Source: Rhodanobacteraceae bacterium
GTDB taxonomy: Bacteria > Pseudomonadota > Gammaproteobacteria > Xanthomonadales > SZUA-5
Direction of reading: 5' to 3'
Assembly: GCA_016717705.1 (NCBI GenBank)
Contig: JADKFD010000003.1
Location: forward strand, 1-64,000
DNA: 64,000 nucleotides
Shown here: piece after piece, positions 6,964 through 15,816 of the stretch
Layout of the letters: every line of letters starts with the position of its first letter
How positions within the stretch are numbered: position 1 is the first letter of the stretch
The notes under the pieces: model-generated
What the model was told of the DNA's origin: nothing
Database searches by the model: none
The model's input: only the letters and a program-made list of their open reading frames with translations
Position numbers and translations under genes: made by a program

Positions 6964-9654
6964 CTACCCCTCGCCCGCCGCCGGATTCGGCGGTGGGCTG
7001 ATCGGCAGCAGAATACGGATGGTAGTGCCCTGGTCGTGGGGGCCGGCCAGGGCGCTGACGCTGCCCCCGTGGGCGCCGATCATGCCCTGACAGATGCTGA
7101 GTCCGAGTCCGGTGCCCTGCGCGCCGCGATCGCCACGCTCGACCGAATAGAACATGTCGAAGATCCGCTTGCGTTCGTTTTCCGGAATGCCCGGACCGGC
7201 ATCGCTGATGTCGATGCGCAAGCGGCCATCGACATTCGCTGCGCGAATCGTCACTGAAGCACCCGGCGGCGAGAACTTGGCTGCATTTTCGAGGATATTG
7301 AACAGCGCCTGTTCGATCAGCGCCGGATGTACATGCATCAGGCCGATGTCCGGACTCAGCTGCACCTCGACCGGCACCGCCGGATACAACTTGCGCAATC
7401 GCGCGACCGCCGATCCGGCAATTTCTTCGAGCGCCGACCACTGGCGTTCCAGTTTGAGCGAGCCGTGCCCGAGGCGGGTCATGTCGAGCAGGTTCTGGAT
7501 GTAGCGATCGAGCCTGAGGCCCTCGCTGTGGATGGCCTCGGCGAGACCACGCTGGTCTTCCGGCGACAGCTGGTCGCGGTAGGCGCTCAGCGACTCGGCA
7601 CTGCCGATGATCGCCGACAGCGGCGAGCGCAGGTCGTGCGAGACCGAGGACAACAAGGCCGAGCGCAGCATTTCGGTCTCGCCCTGCACGCGCGCGGCTT
7701 CCAGCTGGTCCACCAGCCGGGTACGCGCGAGGGCCTGCGCCAGGTCCTGCACCATCGCCTGCGCCAGCGACTTGAGTTCCGGCGGGACGCGCGCCATGCC
7801 GTCGGGAAAGCGCAGGCAAACCACGCCCAGCGCACGCTCGCCGGCCATCAACGGCAGGCACCACCAGGGCACCGCCTGCAGCGTATCGGTGGTGCGCCCA
7901 GCCGCTTGCTGGTGCGCAACGGCCCAGTCCGCTGCAGCACGCGCAGGCAGGTCCAGGCTGAGATTGCGCGGCTCGGAGGCAACCTCGCTCAGTCGCTGCA
8001 GCGACTCGTCTACGACCAGCACGACCACGTCTGCGTTCAAGACTTGGCGCAGCACCACCAGCGCGGCTGCGTACACCTCAGCTTCGTTGGCGGCGGCGCC
8101 CAGGCGCTGCCCCAGTCCCTGCAGCGCCGCCGTATGCGCATTGGCGGCGCGCAACATGCTGACCTGGTTGCGCAGCCGGTTGGCCAGCCGTCCGCAGATC
8201 AGGGCGACGATCAGGAAGCTGGTGACGGTGACGACGCCCGGTCCCGCAGCAATGTAAAAGGTGAAACGCGGCGGGATGAAAAAGAAGTTGTAACTCATGA
8301 AACACAGCGTCGCCGCATATACCGCCACGCTCATGCGCGTGCGCACGGCGACGAACAGCACCGCAGTGATGAAGATCGACGACATGTCTTCGAGCCCGAA
8401 CCAGCGCTCGGCGGCTGCCGCGATCACCGTGGCCAGCGCGGTGGTCACCGTCGCGTAGCTCAATTCCTGAGTGAGTTCCGCCGTTCCCTGGTTGCCGTTG
8501 CCGAGCAAACGCCGTGAACGCGCGCGTGCATACGGCGTGCTGATGATGGTCAGTTCGAAATGCGCGCCCTTCTGCAGCAGTTGCTGGGTCAAGGTGCGAT
8601 TGAACATGCGCGCGAAGGGTCGCTCGCGGGTGCGTCCGATGACGATGGTGGACACCGCATGGCTGCTGGCATAGGCAAGGATCTCGTCGACCACCGACAG
8701 CCCACGCAGGATCACGCAATCGCCGCCCAACCGGCGCGCCAGCGCAAAGCATTCGTCGACCAGCGGCATGCGCGCGGCATCGACGGTGCCGGTATCGACA
8801 AAGGTCACCGTCCACGGCGCCTGGCGCCGTTCAGCGATCTTGCGCGTGACGCGCACCAGGTATTCGCTGTTCTCCAGTCCATCGACCGCCGCGATCACCC
8901 GCTGGCGCACCGGCACCGGCCCCAGCCCGCGCGCCACGCGGTGCTCGCGCATGTCGGCATCCACGCGGTCGCCGACCTGCTGCACCGCCAGATCGCGCAG
9001 CGCGGTGAGGTTCGCCGGCGAGAAGAAAGCCTGCAGCGCCGACGCCGCCTGATCCGGCATATACACCTTGCCCTGTTGCAGGCGCTCGATCAGCTCGCGC
9101 GGCGGCAGATCGACCAGCACCAGGTCGCGCGCACGATCGAGAAAGGCATCCGGCACGGTCTCGCGCACGCGCACGCCGGTGATCTGCATCACCAGATCGT
9201 TGAGGCTCTCGATGTGCTGGATGTTCAGCGTGGTGTAAACGTCGATACCGGCGTCGAGCAGTTCTTCGATGTCCTGGTAGCGCCGCTCATGACGACTGCC
9301 CGGAATGTTCTGGTGCGCCAGTTCATCGACCAGCGCGAGGCGCGGCTTGCGCGCCAGCAGCGCATCGATGTCGAGCTCGGTCAGCGCCTGGCCCTTGTAC
9401 TCGACTTGCCTGCGCGGCAGCAGCTCCAGGCCTTCGAGCAGTGCCGCCGTTTCGGCACGCCCGTGGGTTTCGACCAGTCCGACCACCACATCGATGTTCT
9501 GACGCTTGAGCTCGCGCGCGGCGCTGAGCATCGCAAACGTCTTGCCGACACCCGGCGCCGCGCCGAGGAACACCTTGAGTTGCCCGCCACGTTCTTTCTG
9601 CAAGGTGCCGAGCAGCGCGTCGGCCTGGGCGGTGCGGTCGGGGTCGGTGCTCAT
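6964..9654 (-). CDS. kdpD: KdpD sensor histidine kinase
   Basis: An intact 896-residue potassium/turgor sensor. In order: N-terminal KdpD domain with Walker A in FLGAAPGVGKTFAML and the VVGLVETHGR segment; a USP-like domain (about residues 250-370, IVIGRTRERPFARMFNRTL); four transmembrane helices (about 400-495); a GAF-like domain; then dimerisation/phosphotransfer with HDLRSPLSAIIGS and an ATPase domain with NILENAAKF, DAGPGIPENE and GTGLGLSICQ. Its ATG overlaps the TGA of kdpC as ATGA, so the two are translationally coupled. It phosphorylates KdpE when potassium is limiting. Confidence 0.97.
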   Translation of the reverse strand: MSTDPDRTAQADALLGTLQKERGGQLKVFLGAAPGVGKTFAMLSAARELKRQNIDVVVGLVETHGRAETAALLEGLELLPRRQVEYKGQALTELDIDALLARKPRLALVDELAHQNIPGSRHERRYQDIEELLDAGIDVYTTLNIQHIESLNDLVMQITGVRVRETVPDAFLDRARDLVLVDLPPRELIERLQQGKVYMPDQAASALQAFFSPANLTALRDLAVQQVGDRVDADMREHRVARGLGPVPVRQRVIAAVDGLENSEYLVRVTRKIAERRQAPWTVTFVDTGTVDAARMPLVDECFALARRLGGDCVILRGLSVVDEILAYASSHAVSTIVIGRTRERPFARMFNRTLTQQLLQKGAHFELTIISTPYARARSRRLLGNGNQGTAELTQELSYATVTTALATVIAAAAERWFGLEDMSSIFITAVLFVAVRTRMSVAVYAATLCFMSYNFFFIPPRFTFYIAAGPGVVTVTSFLIVALICGRLANRLRNQVSMLRAANAHTAALQGLGQRLGAAANEAEVYAAALVVLRQVLNADVVVLVVDESLQRLSEVASEPRNLSLDLPARAAADWAVAHQQAAGRTTDTLQAVPWWCLPLMAGERALGVVCLRFPDGMARVPPELKSLAQAMVQDLAQALARTRLVDQLEAARVQGETEMLRSALLSSVSHDLRSPLSAIIGSAESLSAYRDQLSPEDQRGLAEAIHSEGLRLDRYIQNLLDMTRLGHGSLKLERQWSALEEIAGSAVARLRKLYPAVPVEVQLSPDIGLMHVHPALIEQALFNILENAAKFSPPGASVTIRAANVDGRLRIDISDAGPGIPENERKRIFDMFYSVERGDRGAQGTGLGLSICQGMIGAHGGSVSALAGPHDQGTTIRILLPISPPPNPAAGEG

Positions 9655-10327
9655 GGCCGGTCACTCGTGGGCGCAGTGGTCGGGCCCGAAGTGCGAGCGC
9701 CCGCGGACCCAACGCTGGCCGCCCAACCACCGCATCCAGCGCCAGATTCAATTCCAGCACATTGACGCGCGCCTGTCCGAATACGCCGAAAGTCGCGCCT
9801 GCGTGCTGGCATCGACCAGCCCCTGAACCTGACTCTCGGGCAGGCCACGAGCGCGAGCGACGCGCGCGGTCTGCAGGCGAGCACCCGCGGACTGATATGA
9901 CGCGGACCCAGCCCGAGGCGGTCACCAGATCGCTGGGAATGGCGCTCGCGGCCACGCCCTCACGTTCGGCGATCGCTGCGCTGGTCGCCGCGATGCGCTC
10001 GCGCAATGCCGGATTGCTCGGCGCCCAGTTGCTGCCGGCGAGCGCGCGCGGGTCGAATCCGACCGCCGACGGTCGCGGCTGGAAATAGCGTGCGTCGGCG
10101 AAGGGCTGCGCCACCAGGCTGGAGCCAACCACCACGCCGTCGCGGGTGATCAGGCTGCCGTTGGCCTGCGCCGGGAACAGGGTCTGGCCGACGAGGGCGG
10201 TGACGACCGGAAACAACAGTCCGGCGCAGATGATCGAAACGATCGAAAAACGCAGGGCGGCCAGCCAGTTGGCATTCCCTTCGAGGGTCGACATGGGCAG
10301 TGTGGAGGTCATGGTCTTCATCGGCAT
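9651..10327 (-). pseudogene. kdpC: kdpC with several frame changes (KdpC subunit)
   Basis: The N-terminal half is normal KdpC: one transmembrane helix (SIVSIICAGLLFPVVTALVG), then GQTLFPAQANGSL, FQPRPSA and GSNWAPSNPAL, to SDLVTASG. After that the expected sequence is found piecewise in other frames: GLGPRHISP, then ARLQTARVARARGLPESQVQ, then FGVFGQARVNVLELNLALDA back in the first frame, and a tail ending at the TGA at 9651. At least three or four indels lie between 9660 and 9910. Start and stop overlap kdpB and kdpD as ATGA, so the gene borders are kept. KdpC stabilises the KdpA-KdpB complex; whether this copy works depends on whether the indels are real. Confidence 0.85.
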
Positions 10328-12375
10328 CAGACTCCAATCGACATGGACAACAGCACATCGATGGCCTTGATCCCGACAAACGGCAGGATCACGCCACCGA
10401 CACCGTAGACCAGCAGATTGCGCAGCAGCAACGCCGAAGCGCTCGACGGGGCGAAACGGATGCCGCGCAGCGCCAGCGGAATCAGCGCCGGGATGATCAG
10501 GGCATTGAAGATCAGCGCCGACAGCACCGCGTTGGTCGGACTCGACAGCTGCATCAGATCGAGTGCCGACAGCGCCGGAATCTGTGCGGCGAACACCGCC
10601 GGAATGATCGCGAAGTACTTGGCGACGTCATTGGCCAGCGAGAAGGTGGTCAAGGCGCCGCGCGTGATCAGCAACTGCTTGCCGATCTCGACCACCGCCA
10701 GCAGCTTGGTCGGATCCGAATCCAGGTCGACCATGTTGCCGGCTTCCTTGGCCGCCTGCGTGCCGGCGTTCATGACCAGGCCGATATCGGCCTGCGCCAG
10801 CGCCGGCGCGTCGTTGGTGCCGTCGCCGACCATCGCCACCAGTAGCCGCGCGCCTGTTCGTCGCGGATGCGCTGCAATTTGTCTTCCGGCGTCGCCTGGG
10901 CGATGAAATCGTCGACCCCGGCGGTCGCCGCGATGGCTGCTGCCGTGAGCGGATTGTCGCCGGTGATCATCACCGTCTTGACACCCAGCGCGCGCAGTCG
11001 CGCAAAGCGTTCGCGCACGCCGTGCTTGACCACATCCGACAGCGCGACCACACCGAGCAGGTGCCGGCCTTCGGCGACCACCAGCGGCGTGCCGCCGCCG
11101 CGCGCCACCTTTCGACCCAGGCGTGCAGTCTCCGTTGCTGGCCTTGCTCGCGCCCGAGGCCCATGGTCCAGCGCCGATCGCATCGGCCGCACCCTTGCGG
11201 ATCTGCCGGTTAGCGGGCAGGTCCACGCCCGACATGCGCGTCTGCGCGCTGAACGCGAGGTAGTGCGGATCGACCGGGTCAGCCAGCGTGTAACCCTGCT
11301 TGCGCGCGAGCGCGACGATCGACTTGCCTTCCGGCGTCGGGTCGGCCAGCGAGGCGAGCATCGCGGCATCGCGCAACTGCGACTTCGATACGCCCGCCAC
11401 CGGATGGAACTCGGTCGCCTGCCGGTCGCCGTGGGTGATGGTGCCGGTCTTGTCCAGCAGCAGCACGTCGACGTCGCCGGCCACTTCCACCGCCTTGCCC
11501 GACTTGGCGATGACATTGGCGCGCAGCGCGCGGTTCATGCCGGCGATGCCGATCGCCGGCAACAGGCCGCCGATGGTGGTCGGGATCAGGCACACCAGCA
11601 GCGCGACCAGGGTCACCACGTCGACCTTGGCGCCGACAAAGCCGGCGATGAACGGCAGCGCCACGACGATCGCCAGGAAGGCCAGGGTCATCGCCGACAG
11701 CAGCACGGTCAGCGCCAGTTCGTTCGGCGTCTTCAGGCGCGCGGTGCCTTCGACCAGGGCGATCATCCGATCGAGGAAGCTGTGGCCCGGATCGCTGGCA
11801 ATGCGCACCAGGATCTCGTCGGTCAGCACCTTGGTGCCGCCGACCACGCCGGAGCGATCGGTGCCGGCTTCGCGCAGCACAGGTGCCGACTCGCCGGTCA
11901 CCGCCGACTCGTTGATGCTGGCGATACCCTGGATGATTTCGCCGTCGGCCGGGATCAACTCGCCGGCGCTGACGCGCACCACGTCATCCTTGCGCAGTTG
12001 CGACGAAGAGATGCGCTCCTCGACCACGCCGCGGACGCGGAGCGCGGTCAGTTCGGCACGCGCGGCACGCAGGCTCGCCGCTTGCCCGCGACCACGCGCT
12101 TCGGCGATCGCCTCGGCGAAGTTGGCGAACAGCACGGTCGCCAGCAGGATCAGCGAGACCGCGATGTTGAATCCCAGCATGGGATCCGACGGCCCGCCGG
12201 AGACTGCCAGCCAGGCGGTCACCACGGTCCCGAGCAGGACCACGAACATCACCGGGCTCTTCGCCGCATACAGCGGGTTGAGCTTGACCACGGCCGCCCA
12301 GGCGGCCTGCTTCAGTTGCTTCGAATCGATCACGGCCGTGCGCATCTTCGCACCGACCAGGGTTTGCGTGTTCAT
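10327..12375 (-). CDS. kdpB: KdpB, P-type ATPase subunit of the potassium pump (frame-disturbed)
   Basis: The catalytic subunit of KdpFABC. Present are the actuator motif AVTGESAPV, the phosphorylation site LLDKTGTITHG and the hinge MVGDGTNDAPAL, with the usual membrane helices. Between roughly 10845 and 11185 the nucleotide-binding domain is out of frame: the expected ARGGGTPLVVAEG and GVKTVMITGDNPLTAAAIAA are read in another frame, and a short linker in the third. At least three indels compensate so the full frame stays open. ATG at 12375 (MNTQTLVGAK) is preferred over the upstream in-frame codon at 12417. Its stop overlaps kdpC. Confidence 0.9.
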   Translation of the reverse strand: MNTQTLVGAKMRTAVIDSKQLKQAAWAAVVKLNPLYAAKSPVMFVVLLGTVVTAWLAVSGGPSDPMLGFNIAVSLILLATVLFANFAEAIAEARGRGQAASLRAARAELTALRVRGVVEERISSSQLRKDDVVRVSAGELIPADGEIIQGIASINESAVTGESAPVLREAGTDRSGVVGGTKVLTDEILVRIASDPGHSFLDRMIALVEGTARLKTPNELALTVLLSAMTLAFLAIVVALPFIAGFVGAKVDVVTLVALLVCLIPTTIGGLLPAIGIAGMNRALRANVIAKSGKAVEVAGDVDVLLLDKTGTITHGDRQATEFHPVAGVSKSQLRDAAMLASLADPTPEGKSIVALARKQGYTLADPVDPHYLAFSAQTRMSGVDLPANRQIRKGAADAIGAGPWASGASKASNGDCTPGSKGGARRRHAAGGRRRPAPARCGRAVGCGQARRARTLCATARAGCQDGDDHRRQSAHGSSHRGDRRGRRFHRPGDAGRQIAAHPRRTGARLLVAMVGDGTNDAPALAQADIGLVMNAGTQAAKEAGNMVDLDSDPTKLLAVVEIGKQLLITRGALTTFSLANDVAKYFAIIPAVFAAQIPALSALDLMQLSSPTNAVLSALIFNALIIPALIPLALRGIRFAPSSASALLLRNLLVYGVGGVILPFVGIKAIDVLLSMSIGV

Positions 12376-12456
12376 TGCAGTCCTGGTGAGAGTTCGCGGG
12401 GGCCGATGTTTGCCCATTCCCCGTGGGCGGGGAGAGGGATACCTCGCAAATACAAA

Positions 12457-14190
12457 TCAATGTGTTACCGGGAGATCAGTGAGTGCAGACAACGACAGCC
12501 CCTCGGCAATCGGCCCGAGTGCGAATACCGGCAGGTAGCAGAGCAGCGTCAGCAGGACGACGACCGCGATCATGGTCACCGCGAAGGTCGGGGTTTCGAT
12601 ATCCAGTGATCCCGCGCTGATCGGCGCGACGCGCTTGGCGGCAAGCCGGCCAACCAGGGCCAGCGGAATCAGCAGGCAGGCGTAGCGCCCGGCCAGCAAC
12701 ATGAAGACGCAGGTGAGATTCCACCATTTCGTGGCATCACCCAGCCCCTCGAATCCCGAACCGTTGTTGGCGAAGGCCGACACGTACTCGTAGAACACCT
12801 GGCTGATGCCATGCGAACCCGGGTTGGAATTGCCGGTGAATTGCGGCAGCGCCAGCGTGGTCGCGGTGGCCGCCAGCAGCAACAGCGGCTGCAGCAACAC
12901 CAGCAGCGACAACAGGCGGGTATCGCCGACATCGAATTTGCGCCCGTAGATCTCCGGCGTGCGCCCGATCATCAACCCGGACAGGAACACCGCCAGCAGC
13001 AGGAACACCAGAAAGCCCACCAGGCCGCAACCGACGCCGCCCCATACCGCGTTGACCAGCATGCCCGACATGGCCACCATCCCGGCCGCCGGGTTCAGCG
13101 AGTCATGCATCGCATTGACTGAGCCATTGGAGGTCTGCGTGGTGATCGTTGACCACAGCGCCGAGGCGTCTGGTCCCAGACGCTGCTCCTTGCCTTCCAT
13201 GTTGGGCCCCGCGGCCGCGAGTTCGGCAACCGCCGCGTTCGGCTGGGTTTCCGACCACACGGAGATGCCGATGAAGGCCAGCGAGAAGGTCGCCATGACG
13301 CCGAAGATCAGGCCGGTGAGTTTCGGCCTCCCGGTGAACGGCCCGACCATGAACACCACCGCGACCGGAATCAGCATGATCGCGAGCATTTCCAGCAGGT
13401 TGCTCAGCGGCGTCGGGTTCTCCAGCGGCACCGCGCTGTTCGGGCCGTACCAGCCGCCGCCATTGGTGCCGAGCTGCTTGATCGCCACCATTGGCGCCAC
13501 CGGTCCGACCGGAATGATCTGCTCGGACATCCCGGCGCTGGCATCGATCGGCGTGGCCGTAGCGGCACCGGCAAAGGTGCTCGGCACGCCCTGCCAGGTC
13601 AGCGCCAGCGACAGGATGAAAACCAGCGGCAGGAACACCCGCACCACCATGCGCGTGGTGTCCACGTAGTAGTTGCCAAGATCGCGCGGCTGTCCCTCGG
13701 CCGCGGTCTTGGCATTGCGTCCGCCGTTGAGGCCGCGCAGGAAGGCCAGCGCGACCGCCATGCCCATCGCCGGAGTCACGATCTGCAAGGTCACGATGCC
13801 CGCCAGTTGCGAGAAATAGCTGAGCTGCGCCTGGCCGGAATAGTGCTGCTGATTGGTGTTGGTCAGGAACGACACCATGGTGTGCAGCGCCAGATCCCAG
13901 GACATTCCCGGAATGCCGTCCGGATTCAGCGGCAGCAGGTGCTGGAACATCAGGATCAGTTGCACGATGGCGCCGAGCACCACATTGCTGGCAACGAAGG
14001 CCAGCGCATAACCGCGCCAGTACATGCCGCGGCCGGCTTTGACGCCGAACAAGCGGTACAGCAGCCGCTCGACCGGCCCGAAGACCCGATCGACTGCCGA
14101 CGGTGCGTCGCCCAGCGCAACGGCCATGTAGCGGCCGAGCGGCCAGGCCAGGGCGACGATCAGTGCCAATGAAACCAGAACTTCCCACAT
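12457..14190 (-). CDS. kdpA: KdpA, potassium-binding and translocating subunit
   Basis: An intact 577-residue channel-like subunit with about ten membrane helices. The four selectivity-loop regions are visible: TNTNQQHYSG, LGTNGGGWYGPNSAVP, a loop at TQTSNGSVNAMHDS and FANNGSGFEGLGDATKW. ATG at 14190 (MWEVLVSLAL) fits the family; an in-frame GTG three codons earlier (14199) is the alternative. It lies 13 bases after kdpF and 81 bases before kdpB in one operon. Confidence 0.96.
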   Translation of the reverse strand: MWEVLVSLALIVALAWPLGRYMAVALGDAPSAVDRVFGPVERLLYRLFGVKAGRGMYWRGYALAFVASNVVLGAIVQLILMFQHLLPLNPDGIPGMSWDLALHTMVSFLTNTNQQHYSGQAQLSYFSQLAGIVTLQIVTPAMGMAVALAFLRGLNGGRNAKTAAEGQPRDLGNYYVDTTRMVVRVFLPLVFILSLALTWQGVPSTFAGAATATPIDASAGMSEQIIPVGPVAPMVAIKQLGTNGGGWYGPNSAVPLENPTPLSNLLEMLAIMLIPVAVVFMVGPFTGRPKLTGLIFGVMATFSLAFIGISVWSETQPNAAVAELAAAGPNMEGKEQRLGPDASALWSTITTQTSNGSVNAMHDSLNPAAGMVAMSGMLVNAVWGGVGCGLVGFLVFLLLAVFLSGLMIGRTPEIYGRKFDVGDTRLLSLLVLLQPLLLLAATATTLALPQFTGNSNPGSHGISQVFYEYVSAFANNGSGFEGLGDATKWWNLTCVFMLLAGRYACLLIPLALVGRLAAKRVAPISAGSLDIETPTFAVTMIAVVVLLTLLCYLPVFALGPIAEGLSLSALTDLPVTH

Positions 14191-14203
14191 GACGGTCACC
14201 TGA

Positions 14204-14287
14204 TCAGAATTTGTCGGGACGAACGATGGCCACCAGCAGGTAGCCGGCGATCGCGACCACCAGGAGCCAGAGCAGTACTGCGGACAT
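14204..14287 (-). CDS. kdpF: KdpF, small stabilising subunit
   Basis: A 27-residue single-span peptide, MSAVLLWLLVVAIAGYLLVA followed by IVRPDKF. The closing RP(D/E)KF is the KdpF hallmark, and it is the first cistron of the kdp operon. The stop is 13 bases before the kdpA start, with the Shine-Dalgarno for kdpA in between. It stabilises the Kdp complex in the membrane. Confidence 0.93.
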   Translation of the reverse strand: MSAVLLWLLVVAIAGYLLVAIVRPDKF

Positions 14288-14417
14288 GGGATTTACTCGC
14301 CATTGCGGAATGACGTCAGTCTGGTCGCCCATGGCGTAAAGTCACCAGCCGGCGCGGCGGCCTCGGGCGCAAAGTCTGCGTAAAGACCGTTGATGCGAAC
14401 GTCCGCTGATGCGGACG

Positions 14418-14455
14418 CAGGTCACGTTGTCCGCGCAGCGGACTACGTGACCTAC
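14418..14455. repeat. Palindromic intergenic repeat, family 3 (short copy)
   Basis: CAGGTCACGTTGTCCGCGCA followed by the inverted GCGGACTACGTGACCTAC. The same core is at 58358. Confidence 0.75.
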
Positions 14456-14525
14456 TTTCAAAGGATCAGGGGCTGTTCTCAGCGAGCGAGCGCCGCTGCC
14501 GGTGCGCTTGGTCGCGCATCGAAAC

Positions 14526-14572
14526 TGGGGCGGGTTCATCCCGCCAAAAGCAATCGCGGAATGAATCCCCAC
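14526..14572. repeat. Palindromic intergenic repeat, family 2 (short copy)
   Basis: GGGGCGGGTTCATCCCGCCA facing CGCGGAATGAATCCCCAC; a shortened version of the element at 2070 and 63194. Confidence 0.65.
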
Positions 14573-14626
14573 ATTGAAAGCAACGGCTTAGGCCATGTTG
14601 GATGAAGCCCGCGCGGCCCCGCTGCA

Positions 14627-15322
14627 TCACTCCGGCAGCGCCAGCGTCCGCTCCGGGTCGCCGCTTGCGCCGGTGCGCAGGTTCGGTGGCACGTGCCCAA
14701 CGTCGCCGATGGCGATCACCTTGGTGCTGCCGTCGGCCTCGACGCGGATGGTGGTCATGCTGACGTGGCCCACCGACATCTCCAGCCACGCCTCGGTGTC
14801 GACCGCCAACGCCTTGGTGATCAGGTAACGGATCACATTGCCGTGGCAGACCAGCAACTCCTGCGCCGACGCGCCACTGGCCGGCTTGAAGTGCGCGGCA
14901 AACAGCCGATCCAGCTGGCTGGCGCATTCGCTCAGCTCTTCGGGCTTCATCGTCGCGGTGATGTCCTTGCGCCGGGTCGGCGGTGTGCACTCGGCCAGGT
15001 CCGCGACGGTTTCGATGGCGGCGTCGTCGAGGTCGCCGACAATGACTTTCGCGGTCTGCTGCGCGCGCGTCATCGGACTGGCGTACACCGTGTCGAACTT
15101 CTGCGGCAGACCCGCCAGCCGCGCGCCGACCAGGTGCGCCTGGGCGATACCGAGATCAGTCAGCGCCGGCCCGAGCTTGGCATCGGCGGCCGGATCAGGT
15201 GCGTAGTGCCCGTGGCGCACCAATACGATGGTGCGCACCGCGGCGACCGGCTCGGCAGTCGCGGCGAACGCGCACGGGGCCAGCAGCCGGCAGGCAACGA
15301 CAGCACCAGGGCGCAGGGACAT
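14627..15322 (-). CDS. Exported PGAM5-like histidine phosphatase
   Basis: A 231-residue protein of the histidine phosphatase superfamily with an N-terminal signal-like segment (MSLRPGAVVACRLLAPCAFA). The catalytic His is in TIVLVRHGHYAPD, the substrate-binding Arg in YASPMTRAQQTA and the second His in LLVCHGNVIRYLITKALAVD. The C-terminal WLEMSVGHVSMTTIRVEADG and IGDVGHVPPNL closely resemble eukaryotic PGAM5, a protein Ser/Thr/His phosphatase, rather than glycolytic mutases. The start at 15322 is chosen for the signal sequence. Substrate unknown; it probably acts in the periplasm. Confidence 0.8.
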   Translation of the reverse strand: MSLRPGAVVACRLLAPCAFAATAEPVAAVRTIVLVRHGHYAPDPAADAKLGPALTDLGIAQAHLVGARLAGLPQKFDTVYASPMTRAQQTAKVIVGDLDDAAIETVADLAECTPPTRRKDITATMKPEELSECASQLDRLFAAHFKPASGASAQELLVCHGNVIRYLITKALAVDTEAWLEMSVGHVSMTTIRVEADGSTKVIAIGDVGHVPPNLRTGASGDPERTLALPE

Positions 15323-15692
15323 GTGACGGTCTCGCCTGGAGCCGTGATCGGCAGGTAGCGCGAATCTGCGCGAAGTGCCCGACCACGGCAAGCTGGTACG
15401 CGAATTCACGGCGCGTCCAGCTGGCGCCGCAGCTGCCGAGACATCGGTGGAAGGCGTCGCCTGTGTGATGAGTGTCATCAGGTGCGGCGCCCCCCCCCGC
15501 CCCCCGCCGAACATCCAGTAGCGCAGGAAGCTCGCGGCAGTCGCCATCCTGCGGCCCCGGCACCGAGTTCATCGCGGCCAGGGCTCGGAGATCCGCGGCG
15601 CTCGGTTGTGGCATGCGCACGGCAACCGTCACCGTCAGCCCGGACAGCAGGCCGCTCGCCAACAGCGGCAGCAGCTTGCGGTTGATGCCCAT
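15323..15692 (-). CDS. Possible small exported protein, frame uncertain
   Basis: From ATG at 15692 the sequence begins MGINRKLLPLLASGLLSGLT, a credible signal peptide, and continues to GPQDGDCRELPALLDV. It then crosses two runs of eight and six C (15487-15503) where any indel would change the frame. Beyond it this frame runs on into the phosphatase gene, and the other frame opens as an Arg-poor sequence FLRYWMFGGG. I think a short secreted protein of about 100-120 residues is here but cannot fix its C-terminus. Confidence 0.35.
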
Positions 15693-15816
15693 GACAGGTT
15701 CACTCCGGCAGGCCACGATTGGCCTCTTGCCTGAGTGATTCCGCGTTTGCCGCGGCAAATGACAGCGGCCGCGCCTGGCCGATGCGAAAACTGCCAACCA
15801 GTGCGGATTTGCGCCC

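Larger units (their letters stand above)
14288..14626. other. 339-bp upstream region of the kdp operon
   Basis: No gene is seen. It must contain the kdpF promoter and the KdpE site, but I find no site I can mark with confidence. It also carries two palindromic repeats (14418-14455 and 14526-14572). Confidence 0.6.
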
